Shown one piece after another: positions 1 through 5,610 of a stretch of 5,610 nucleotides of DNA; position 1 is the stretch's first letter; the number at the start of each line of letters is the position of its first letter. A program made the position numbers and the translations under genes. The stretch lies in the NCBI GenBank assembly GCA_903871435.1, contig CAIQGU010000319.1, positions 1 to 5,610 on the forward strand, given 5' to 3'. The notes under the pieces were generated by a model. That model was not told the DNA's origin and made no database searches. It worked only from the letters and a program-made list of their open reading frames with translations. This stretch comes from an uncultured Burkholderiales bacterium. GTDB taxonomy: Bacteria > Pseudomonadota > Gammaproteobacteria > Burkholderiales > Burkholderiaceae_F.

Positions 1-800
1 AGCTCGGACAGCAGTTCGCCGGCGCGGTCCTGCACACCCGGCACAGGCGAGATGAGGATGAGTTTGGTGGCCTTGAGGGCAATGGCCGTACTGGCCGCGA
101 CGTCCTGCATGGTCAGGTTGAAGGCTTCGCCCGTGGGCGAGAAACCCAATGGGGGCAGCAGCACGAGATAGCCGTTGTCCAGGCTGGCGCGAATGGCCTC
201 GACATCGATCTTGCGCACCAGTCCGGTGTGTTGCAGGTCCAGGCCGTCTTGTATGCCCACCGGCCGCGCCACGACGAAATTGCCGCTGACCACGCGGATG
301 CGGCTGTTGGCCATGGGCGTGTTGGGCAAGCCCTGCGAGAAAGCCGCTTCCACGCCGAGGCGGATGGCACCGGCCGCCTCCTTCACGCATTCCAGCGACG
401 CTGCATCGGTAACCCGCACGCCGTCGACGAACGCGGAATCGAGCTTCTTGAGCGCCAGCAGGCGCTGCACCTGCGGCCGCGAGCCGTGCACGATGACCAG
501 GCGTATTCCCAGCGCCTGCAACAGCGAGAGGTCGTGAACCAGTGCCTCGAGTTGGCCTTCCTCGATGAGCTCGCCGCCGAAGCCCACCACGAAAGTATGG
601 CCGCGGTGCGCATGCACGTAGGGCGCGACGTCGCGCAGCCAGGAAACGAATTGGGCGTGATCGGGTAGATCCGGCCGCGCCGCGCCGCCCGTTCCCTGCA
701 AGCTTGCACCCGTGGCATCGTTGGCGGCGGCACGCGCCGGATCTGTCCCGGGACTTGTCGGGACGCTATCGGTGGCTGTCGGTGGCATGGGGTCGTTCAT
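1..800 (-). CDS. argA: N-acetylglutamate synthase (ArgA), N-terminal part, cut by window edge
   Basis: This is the first 266 codons of amino-acid N-acetyltransferase, which makes N-acetyl-L-glutamate from acetyl-CoA and glutamate in the cytoplasm, the committed step of arginine synthesis. The visible part is a short tail followed by the amino-acid-kinase-like domain. Landmarks are FVSWLRDVAPYVHAHRG (51-67), the FGGE glycine turn (74-77), IRLVIVHGSRPQ (99-110), GVRVTDAASLECVK (127-140), RVVSGNFVVARPVG (169-182) and PTGEAFNLT (222-230), all lining up with E. coli ArgA as I remember it. In this family the kinase-like domain binds the feedback inhibitor arginine; the catalytic GNAT domain would lie past the left edge (family length about 440-450). 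The ATG at 800 is chosen because GAAGAG sits 5 bases upstream; an ATG at codon 5 and a TTG at codon 34 are alternatives. Residues 1-47 are low-complexity and look unlike the family core. The gene is divergent from hrpA. Confidence 0.95.
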   Translation of the reverse strand, partial: MNDPMPPTATDSVPTSPGTDPARAAANDATGASLQGTGGAARPDLPDHAQFVSWLRDVAPYVHAHRGHTFVVGFGGELIEEGQLEALVHDLSLLQALGIRLVIVHGSRPQVQRLLALKKLDSAFVDGVRVTDAASLECVKEAAGAIRLGVEAAFSQGLPNTPMANSRIRVVSGNFVVARPVGIQDGLDLQHTGLVRKIDVEAIRASLDNGYLVLLPPLGFSPTGEAFNLTMQDVAASTAIALKATKLILISPVPGVQDRAGELLSE

Positions 801-805
801 GGGGA

Positions 806-811
806 CTCTTC
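806..811 (-). promoter_or_regulatory. Ribosome binding site of argA
   Basis: Read on the minus strand this is GAAGAG, 5 bases before the ATG at 800-798. It is only a moderate match to AGGAGG. It favours this start over the in-frame TTG at 701-699, which has only a weak GGGTG-like sequence before it. Confidence 0.5.
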
Positions 812-847
812 GACGTGATGTCGCCTGATGCGGCAGGATGCCGACCC

Positions 848-868
848 ACTGCGGCGTTACGCTGCAGT
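848..868. promoter_or_regulatory. Near-perfect 21-bp palindrome upstream of argA (possible operator or leader hairpin)
   Basis: The half-sites ACTGCGGCGT and ACGCTGCAGT flank a central T at 858. Nine of the ten base pairs across the axis match; only 853/863 (G opposite T) does not. It lies 47 bases upstream of the argA start codon. On the minus strand a -10-like AATACT (871-866) overlaps its edge, although no convincing -35 lies 16-18 bases further upstream. It could bind a dimeric regulator or, if transcription starts above it, form a hairpin with a three-base loop in the argA leader. It does not look like the AT-rich ArgR box of enterobacteria. The function is inferred only from symmetry and position. 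Confidence 0.35.
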
Positions 869-876
869 ATTGCGCC

Positions 877-894
877 GCGGCATTACCGTGCCGC
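877..894. repeat. Inverted repeat GCGGCA/TGCCGC, partial copy of the neighbouring palindrome
   Basis: A 6-bp inverted repeat (877-882 with 889-894) surrounds a 6-base spacer. Its first 15 bases (877-891) match 851-865 inside the palindrome at 12 of 15 positions, following the pattern GCGGCnTTACnnTGC, with a 26-bp offset. A weaker third dyad, CGGCA-gga-TGCCG, lies at 831-843. A pair or trio of similar dyads in a divergent promoter region resembles a multi-site operator, but GCGGC words are common in GC-rich DNA. Confidence 0.3.
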
Positions 895-926
895 AGAACG
901 CTTCCCGGAATGGGTTCAACCGGCAA

Positions 927-936
927 AAGTATACTT
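927..936. promoter_or_regulatory. Self-complementary TATACT element, possible -10 for hrpA and/or argA
   Basis: AAGTATACTT is a perfect 10-bp palindrome and the most AT-rich spot in the intergenic region. It presents TATACT, one mismatch from the sigma-70 -10 consensus, on both strands: 930-935 on plus and 933-928 on minus. On the plus strand it would start an hrpA transcript near 942, giving a leader of about 35 bases. No recognisable -35 hexamer lies at 16-18 bp spacing on either strand, and there is no TG extension, so the promoter call is weak. Confidence 0.3.
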
Positions 937-965
937 CCCGGCCCGGTGATGCCGCCGGCCTTCCC

Positions 966-969
966 AGGG
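966..969 (+). promoter_or_regulatory. Ribosome binding site of hrpA
   Basis: AGGG lies 7 bases before the TTG at 977. It supports TTG as the start codon. The frame is closed by a TGA at 947-949, and no ATG or GTG lies in frame between that stop and 977. Confidence 0.45.
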
Positions 970-976
970 CTTTCGT

Positions 977-3900
977 TTGCATAACGCTGCTGAACAACAG
1001 GGTGCCGGCGCTGAACCGGCGCCAACGACGCCAGACTCCGCGGCCCAGCCCACCCTGGACAGCTCCGCTCCGCGGCCAGGGGGCGATATCGCCCCCGGTC
1101 CCGACCGCTCCGGACTGGCCATTGCATTTGACGCGGATCTCCCCGTCAATGCGCGCCGCGGCGAGATCGCCGCTGCCATCGACAGCCACCAGGTAGTCAT
1201 CATTTGCGGCGAGACCGGCTCGGGCAAGACCACGCAGTTGCCCAAGATCTGCCTGGCGCTGGGCCGCGGCAAGGCCGGCCTGATCGGGCACACGCAGCCC
1301 AGGCGCCTGGCGGCCTCGAGCGTTGCGCGGCGCATCGCGCAGGAGCTCAATTCCCCGCTGGGACAGGTGGTCGGGTTCAAGGTGCGCTTCACGGACCAGA
1401 CGCGGCCGGGCGCACGCGTCAAGCTCATGACCGACGGCATCCTGCTGGCCGAAACGCATTCGGATCCGGATCTACGCGCCTACGACACGATCATCATCGA
1501 CGAGGCGCACGAACGCAGCCTCAACATCGATTTCCTGCTCGGCTACCTCCACCAGTTGCTGGCGCGCCGTCCCGACCTCAAGATCATCGTCACCTCGGCA
1601 ACCATAGATGCCGATCGCTTCGCCCGGCATTTTTCCAGTATTCGCGGCCCGGCGCCCGTATTGCGTGTTTCCGGCCGCTTGTATCCGGTGGAGATCCGCT
1701 ACCGGCCCTTTGACGACACCGATGCGCCGGCGCCGCGCCCGGGTGCCGTACCGGCGCGCGCCGCCCCGCCACCGGCTGGCAGCGCAGGGCCGGCGGCTCC
1801 CAAGGAAGCCAAGTCGCCGGTGCAGGCCGTGCTCGACGCCGTCGACGAGCTGGTTACGGCGGGCCGCGGCGACGTCCTGGTGTTCCTGCCCGGCGAGCGC
1901 GAGATCCGCGAAATGGCGGAAGCGCTGCGCAAGCACCACCCGCCGGCCACGGAAATCCTGCCGCTGTTTGCGCGGCTCTCGGCCGAGGACCAGGAGCGTG
2001 TCTTCCGGCCCAGCGGCGCACGGCGCATCGTGCTGGCGACCAATATTGCCGAGACCTCGTTGACGGTACCGGGCATACGCTTTGTCGTCGACACCGGCTT
2101 GGCACGCGTCAAGCGCTACAGTTACCGCAACAAGGTGGAGCAGCTGCGCATCGAGTCGATATCGCGCGCGGCAGCCGATCAACGCGCCGGGCGCTGCGGG
2201 CGCGTGGCCGCCGGCATCTGCATACGGCTGTTCGACGAGGTCGAGGCCGCTTCGCGGCCGGCCTTCACGGACCCCGAAGTCTTGCGTTCCTCCCTGGCCA
2301 GCGTCATCCTGCGCATGAGCGCGCATGACCTGGGGGATCCGGCGCAGTTCCCGTTCATCGACGCGCCGCCGCCGCGTGCCATCACCGACGGCTACCAGTT
2401 GCTGGCCGAACTCGGCGCGGTCGATGACGACCTGCGCCTGACCCGCATTGGCCGCGACCTGGCCCGCATCCCGGTGGATCCGCGGATCGGCCGCATACTG
2501 CTGGCGGCCCGCGATCAGCATTGCCTGCATGAAGCGCTGATCATCGCGTCCGTGTTGTCCGTGCAGGATCCGCGCGAGCGCCCCCAGGGTATGCAGCAGG
2601 CGGCCGACGAGGCGCATCGCCGCCATGCGGACGAGAAATCCGACTTCCTCTCGTTCGTGCGGCTCTGGAACGACTTGCAGGACCGCGTGGAGCACAAGAA
2701 GTCCAATCGCCGGCTCGAAGACGAGTTCCGCCGCGAATTCATTAACGGCCGGCGTGTGCGCGAGTGGCGTGACGTACATGGCCAGTTGCTGCAGATCGTG
2801 GCCGAGCAAGGGTGGCGCGTCAACACCAGCGAGGCCACCTACGAGCAGGTGCACCGCGCCCTGTTGTCCGGCTTGCTGGGAAACATCGGCATGAAGAGCG
2901 CCGAGGTCGATCCGGCCGACCGGCGCGAGCCGCCATTCCTGGGCGCGCGCGGCATCAAGTTTCACCTTTGGCCCGGCTCACCCAAGGCGCGCCGGGCAGC
3001 CCGCTGGATCGTCGCGGCGGAACTCGTCGAGACCTCACGCCTGTACGCGCGCACCGTGGCCGATATCGACCCGGTGTGGATAGAACGCACGGCGGCTCAC
3101 CTGATCCGCCGCAGCCACGGCGACCCCCATTGGGAAAAGCGCTCCGCCCAGGTGATCGCGCTCGAGCGTGGCACGCTGTACGGATTGCCGGTCTACCTTC
3201 AGCGGCGTGTTCCCTTTGGTCCCATCGACCCGGCACACGCACGCCAGATCTTCCTGCGCGAGGCGCTGGTTGCGGGCAATTGGGAGACCCGCGCCCCGTT
3301 CTTTCTTCATAACCGCAAGCTCGTGGCCGAGATCCGCGAGCTCGAGCACCGCACGCGCCGCCCCGACGTGCTGGTGGACGAGGAGCAGATATTCGCGTTC
3401 TACGATGGGCTGGTTCCGCCCGACGTATGCGATGGTTCGGGATTTGACCGCTGGCGTGCCGGCGCCGAGCGTGAACAGCCGCGCCTGTTGTACCTCTCGC
3501 GCGAGGCCTTGATGCGCCACGAAGCCAGCGGCGCCGCCACCGAACTGTTCCCCAAGCATCTGGAGATCCGTGGCGTGCGCATGAACCTGGCTTATCACTT
3601 CGAGCCGGGCAGCGCGCGCGACGGCGTCACGCTGGCCGTGCCACTGTTCGCGCTCAATCAGATCGATGCCTTGCGCTGTGAATGGCTGGTGCCCGGCATG
3701 CTCAAGGAGAAAGTGCAGCAGCTGCTCAAGTCGCTGCCGCAAAAGCTGCGGCGGGCCTGCGTGCCGTTGCCCGCCTATGCCGCCGCATTTGTGGACCGTT
3801 GTCCGCTGACGGACGACGGACCTGCGCCGGGTTTGATCGACAGCCTCATTGCCGATATCCGCCGTCACGGCGGCGTGGTGTGCGTGCCGACGGATTTCAA

Positions 3901-4939
3901 GCTCGAAACCGTGCCCGTCCATCTGACGATGAATTTCAAGGTGGTTGATGAAGACGGCCGGCAGCTTGCCATGGGCCGCAACCTGGCTGCGTTGCGTTCG
4001 GAGTTCGCGGCGCAGATCCAGCAGAGCTTCCGCGACCTGGCCGCGCGCGAGCAGTCCGCTGCCATTGGCGACGCGGGGGCTGTGGCGCAGATCACCGACT
4101 GGGATTTCGGCACGCTTTCCGAAGTCCAGGAGATCCGCCGGGGAGCGCAGGTTCTCATCGGCTATCCGGCACTGGTTGACCAGGAGTCCCATTGCACCCT
4201 GGAAGTTTTCGATGATCCGGAAGTGTCGCGCAGAGCCCATAGGGGCGGGCTGCGGCGCCTGTTCCGGCTGCAATTGCGCCAGCAGATTCAATCGCTCGAA
4301 AAAGGCCAGCTGGCTCTTGCGGCGCTGCAGATGCGGGCGCGCGCCATCCCGGCCCTGGCCGAACTCGAACCACTGGCCGCGCAGATCACGACGGCGGCGC
4401 TCGACCGCGTCTGTCTGGCCGATCCCTGGCCCCAGGACCGCGAACAGTTCCTGGCCCGCCGCGAACTGGCCCGCGGCCGCCTCAGCCTCGTGGCGCAGGA
4501 GATCGGCCGGCTGGCCAGCGTGATCGTCGATGAAGCTGCCGCGGTCCAGCGCAAGCTCACCGCGCTGCGCAGTGCCGATGCGGCGCGCGAGGAAATGACG
4601 CAGCAGCTGGCCCGTCTGCTGGGCCGCCGTTTTTTGGTCGACACACCTGCCGAATCCCTGCCGCACCTGCCCCGCTACCTCAAGGGCATAGGCTTGCGTC
4701 TGGACAAGATCAAGAGCGACCCGGTGCGCGACGCCGCGCGGGCACGCGAAATCGCGCCGCTGCAACAGCGTTGGGCGCGGGAAGTAACGGCCCGCAAGGG
4801 TGTGGCCGACGATCGTCTGGAGGAGTTTCGCTGGATGCTCGAGGAACTGCGCATTTCGCTGTTCGCGCAGGAACTGCGCACGCCCCAGCCCGTAAGCGTC
4901 AAGCGCCTGGAGAAGTTCCTGGCCACCGTGCAACGGTAA
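977..4939 (+). CDS. hrpA: ATP-dependent RNA helicase HrpA (DEAH box)
   Basis: A complete 1320-residue DEAH/RHA helicase (E. coli HrpA is about 1300). Domains: disordered Ala/Pro tail (1-45); RecA1 with Walker A GETGSGKTTQ (78-87), TQPRR (106-110), TDGILL (152-157), DEAH (175-178) and SAT (207-209); a Pro/Ala linker (about 247-281); RecA2 with FLPGERE (303-309), ATNIAETSLTVPGI (354-367) and QRAGRCGR (402-409); HA2-type helical region (about 430-560); an OB-fold-like stretch (about 615-700); and a long C-terminal DUF3418-type region (about 700-1315). All catalytic motifs are intact. In E. coli, HrpA is reported to process daa fimbrial mRNA and to act on collided ribosomes; the same role here is inferred. 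The TTG start is chosen because an in-frame stop lies 27 bases upstream, AGGG precedes it, and the next in-frame ATG is at codon 151, past the Walker A motif. The N-terminus is shorter than in E. coli and lacks its helical segment. It diverges from argA and appears monocistronic, with a terminator 25 bases downstream. Confidence 0.96.
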   Translation: MHNAAEQQGAGAEPAPTTPDSAAQPTLDSSAPRPGGDIAPGPDRSGLAIAFDADLPVNARRGEIAAAIDSHQVVIICGETGSGKTTQLPKICLALGRGKAGLIGHTQPRRLAASSVARRIAQELNSPLGQVVGFKVRFTDQTRPGARVKLMTDGILLAETHSDPDLRAYDTIIIDEAHERSLNIDFLLGYLHQLLARRPDLKIIVTSATIDADRFARHFSSIRGPAPVLRVSGRLYPVEIRYRPFDDTDAPAPRPGAVPARAAPPPAGSAGPAAPKEAKSPVQAVLDAVDELVTAGRGDVLVFLPGEREIREMAEALRKHHPPATEILPLFARLSAEDQERVFRPSGARRIVLATNIAETSLTVPGIRFVVDTGLARVKRYSYRNKVEQLRIESISRAAADQRAGRCGRVAAGICIRLFDEVEAASRPAFTDPEVLRSSLASVILRMSAHDLGDPAQFPFIDAPPPRAITDGYQLLAELGAVDDDLRLTRIGRDLARIPVDPRIGRILLAARDQHCLHEALIIASVLSVQDPRERPQGMQQAADEAHRRHADEKSDFLSFVRLWNDLQDRVEHKKSNRRLEDEFRREFINGRRVREWRDVHGQLLQIVAEQGWRVNTSEATYEQVHRALLSGLLGNIGMKSAEVDPADRREPPFLGARGIKFHLWPGSPKARRAARWIVAAELVETSRLYARTVADIDPVWIERTAAHLIRRSHGDPHWEKRSAQVIALERGTLYGLPVYLQRRVPFGPIDPAHARQIFLREALVAGNWETRAPFFLHNRKLVAEIRELEHRTRRPDVLVDEEQIFAFYDGLVPPDVCDGSGFDRWRAGAEREQPRLLYLSREALMRHEASGAATELFPKHLEIRGVRMNLAYHFEPGSARDGVTLAVPLFALNQIDALRCEWLVPGMLKEKVQQLLKSLPQKLRRACVPLPAYAAAFVDRCPLTDDGPAPGLIDSLIADIRRHGGVVCVPTDFKLETVPVHLTMNFKVVDEDGRQLAMGRNLAALRSEFAAQIQQSFRDLAAREQSAAIGDAGAVAQITDWDFGTLSEVQEIRRGAQVLIGYPALVDQESHCTLEVFDDPEVSRRAHRGGLRRLFRLQLRQQIQSLEKGQLALAALQMRARAIPALAELEPLAAQITTAALDRVCLADPWPQDREQFLARRELARGRLSLVAQEIGRLASVIVDEAAAVQRKLTALRSADAAREEMTQQLARLLGRRFLVDTPAESLPHLPRYLKGIGLRLDKIKSDPVRDAARAREIAPLQQRWAREVTARKGVADDRLEEFRWMLEELRISLFAQELRTPQPVSVKRLEKFLATVQR
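1715..1819 (+). other. Pro/Ala-rich linker between the RecA domains of HrpA
   Basis: Residues about 247-281 are almost all Pro, Ala, Gly, Arg and Ser, and separate the end of RecA1 (GRLYPVEIRYRPF) from the start of RecA2 (VQAVLDAVDEL). E. coli HrpA, as I recall it, bridges the same points with roughly 17 residues; here there are about 42. The segment lacks any motif and is probably a flexible, disordered loop. Confidence 0.6.
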
Positions 4940-4964
4940 GCCGGATGACAGCAACGCATGCGCC

Positions 4965-5000
4965 AAACCCGCGGCACGCGCTGGAGCGCGCCGCGGGTTT
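4965..5000. terminator. Bidirectional intrinsic terminator between hrpA and the convergent gene
   Basis: An 11-bp perfect stem pairs AAACCCGCGGC (4965-4975) with GCCGCGGGTTT (4990-5000). Inside it a short GCGC/GCGC stem (4978-4981 with 4986-4989) closes a TGGA loop, leaving A4976 and C4977 bulged. It begins 25 bases after the hrpA stop. The symmetric A and T ends give it a short U run in either direction, fitting its place between two converging genes. The U run is only three bases, so efficiency is uncertain. Confidence 0.8.
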
Positions 5001-5050
5001 GTGACCGTGCTCCCGCTTGCGGGAACGCGGTGGCGACGTCAGGCGGTCAC
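5001..5050. repeat. Nested inverted repeat downstream of the terminator
   Basis: GTGACCG (5001-5007) is the exact reverse complement of CGGTCAC (5044-5050). Between them lies a second small palindrome, TCCCGC-TT-GCGGGA (5011-5024). In a minus-strand transcript this would fold just after the stop codon at 5056-5058 and before the main terminator hairpin, so it may be part of the 3' end structure of that mRNA. There is no U run, so it is not a terminator by itself. Confidence 0.35.
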
Positions 5051-5055
5051 GTTGA

Positions 5056-5610
5056 TCAGGCGGTGGTGTTGATCAACCCACCAGTGCGCGCAGTCCCGGT
5101 CGAGGCGCTGCCGCCGGTGCTGCCACCCAGGTCGCCCACGAGGTTCTGCAGGAAACCCACCAGCGTAGGTGCGCTGCCTGACGACGATGTGCTACCGGCC
5201 GCGCCACCCGCCGCGTTACCTGCAGGATTGAAAGCGGCGATCAGCGCCGAGAAGTCGCTTTGCAGCTTGCTCAGTGCCGTAGCGGGGCTGGCTGCTGCCG
5301 CCGTTGCGGCCGTGCTCGTGCTGGCAGCCGTGCTTGTCGCCGTTGCCGGGCTCGATGCCGATGCCGTGCCCGTAGCGGCGCTGGAACCGCTGGAGCCCGT
5401 GCTGCTCGCCGCCGATGTGAGCGAGGAGATCAGGTTTTCCAGCTGGCTGACGATGGTGCTGCCGCTGTTATAGGCATGCTGCAGGCGGTCGCGCTGGTAC
5501 GTGGGCGCTGCTGGCGCGGTATTGCCCACGACCTGGGCCGTTGTGCCTGCCGCCGCCGTTCCGTCCGATGCTACGGGCGCGGTACCGGTCGTCGCCGTAC
5601 CAGATCCAGC
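5056..5610 (-). CDS. Unrecognised Ala/Ser/Thr/Gly-rich protein, C-terminal part, start beyond window
   Basis: The frame is open from the right edge to a TGA at 5058-5056, giving the last 184 residues of a protein I cannot name. It alternates three short amphipathic segments with low-complexity linkers. The segments are 38-64 (YQRDRLQHAYNSG, then IVSQLENLISSL), 112-127 (ALSKLQSDFSALIAAF) and 148-161 (PTLVGFLQNLVGDL). The linkers are 66-111 (Ala/Ser/Thr), 129-147 and 162-178 (Gly/Ser/Thr), ahead of a hydrophobic-polar tail GGLINTTA. There are few charges and no cysteine or tryptophan. No membrane segment is visible here, and a signal peptide cannot be judged. A GTG at 5529 could be a start, but the frame continues upstream in the same Ala/Thr/Gly style, so the gene more likely begins outside the window. 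Strong G/C preference at third positions and the shared terminator support the minus strand. The composition suggests a flexible, perhaps exported or surface-associated protein; that is speculation. Confidence 0.7.
   Translation of the reverse strand, partial: AGSGTATTGTAPVASDGTAAAGTTAQVVGNTAPAAPTYQRDRLQHAYNSGSTIVSQLENLISSLTSAASSTGSSGSSAATGTASASSPATATSTAASTSTAATAAAASPATALSKLQSDFSALIAAFNPAGNAAGGAAGSTSSSGSAPTLVGFLQNLVGDLGGSTGGSASTGTARTGGLINTTA

Noticed and set aside
228..668. 146-codon open frame on the plus strand
   Set aside because: It is the complement of the well-conserved argA reading frame and has no motif of its own.
857..1459. 200-codon open frame on the minus strand spanning the intergenic region and the start of hrpA
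   Set aside because: It covers the HrpA Walker A region in antisense and extends through the divergent promoter region; the translation has no family signature.
1472..2965. 497-codon open frame on the minus strand, antisense to hrpA
   Set aside because: Same reason: it overlaps the HrpA RecA and HA2 domains, where the plus-strand protein is unambiguous, and its translation shows no domain.
3035..4966. 643-codon open frame on the minus strand, antisense to hrpA
   Set aside because: It lies wholly opposite the conserved HrpA coding sequence. Long antisense frames are expected in GC-rich genes because stop codons are rare, and its composition (many Gln, His and Arg) is typical of such shadows with no recognisable motif.
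5281..5415. Possible tandem repeat (GCTGCC/GCCGTG-like words)
   Set aside because: The repetition comes from runs of Ala, Ser and Thr codons in the minus-strand gene. No fixed unit length or exact copies are kept, so it is not a true tandem repeat at DNA level.
4958..5473. 171-codon plus-strand frame with an Ala/Val/Leu stretch that looks like a membrane segment
   Set aside because: The hydrophobic run is the complement of the Ala/Ser/Thr linkers of the minus-strand gene. The frame also starts inside the terminator region, and the minus-strand frame has the better third-position G/C bias.

Overview
The window is a GC-rich piece of ordinary bacterial chromosome. It most resembles a betaproteobacterium of the order Burkholderiales, probably Alcaligenaceae (Bordetella/Achromobacter-like). 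This placement rests on the very high G/C at third codon positions, the look of the ArgA and HrpA proteins, and my recollection that argA and hrpA are neighbours in that group. I could not run a search, so the taxonomy is an inference.

Layout: (1) Positions 1-800, minus strand, hold the first 266 codons of argA (N-acetylglutamate synthase, first step of arginine synthesis). The gene runs off the left edge before its acetyltransferase domain. (2) Positions 801-976 are a 176-bp divergent intergenic region with a cluster of small inverted repeats, including a near-perfect 21-bp palindrome. It also has a self-complementary TATACT-type element, and must hold the start signals of both flanking genes. 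(3) Positions 977-4939, plus strand, hold a complete hrpA, a 1320-residue DEAH-box RNA helicase starting at TTG. (4) Positions 4940-5055 are a convergent intergenic region with a strong, symmetric terminator hairpin and a second inverted repeat. (5) Positions 5056-5610, minus strand, hold the last 184 codons of an unrecognised Ala/Ser/Thr/Gly-rich protein whose start lies beyond the right edge.

No stretch longer than 300 bases lacks a gene. I see no tRNA, rRNA, CRISPR array, insertion sequence, phage gene or attachment site, and no sign that the genes work as one pathway. ArgA is biosynthetic, HrpA acts on RNA or ribosomes, and the third gene is separately transcribed and unknown. I found no convincing new multi-gene system. 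The points most worth a second look are the inverted-repeat cluster upstream of argA, the low-complexity protein at the right edge, and the Pro/Ala linker between the two RecA-like domains of HrpA.
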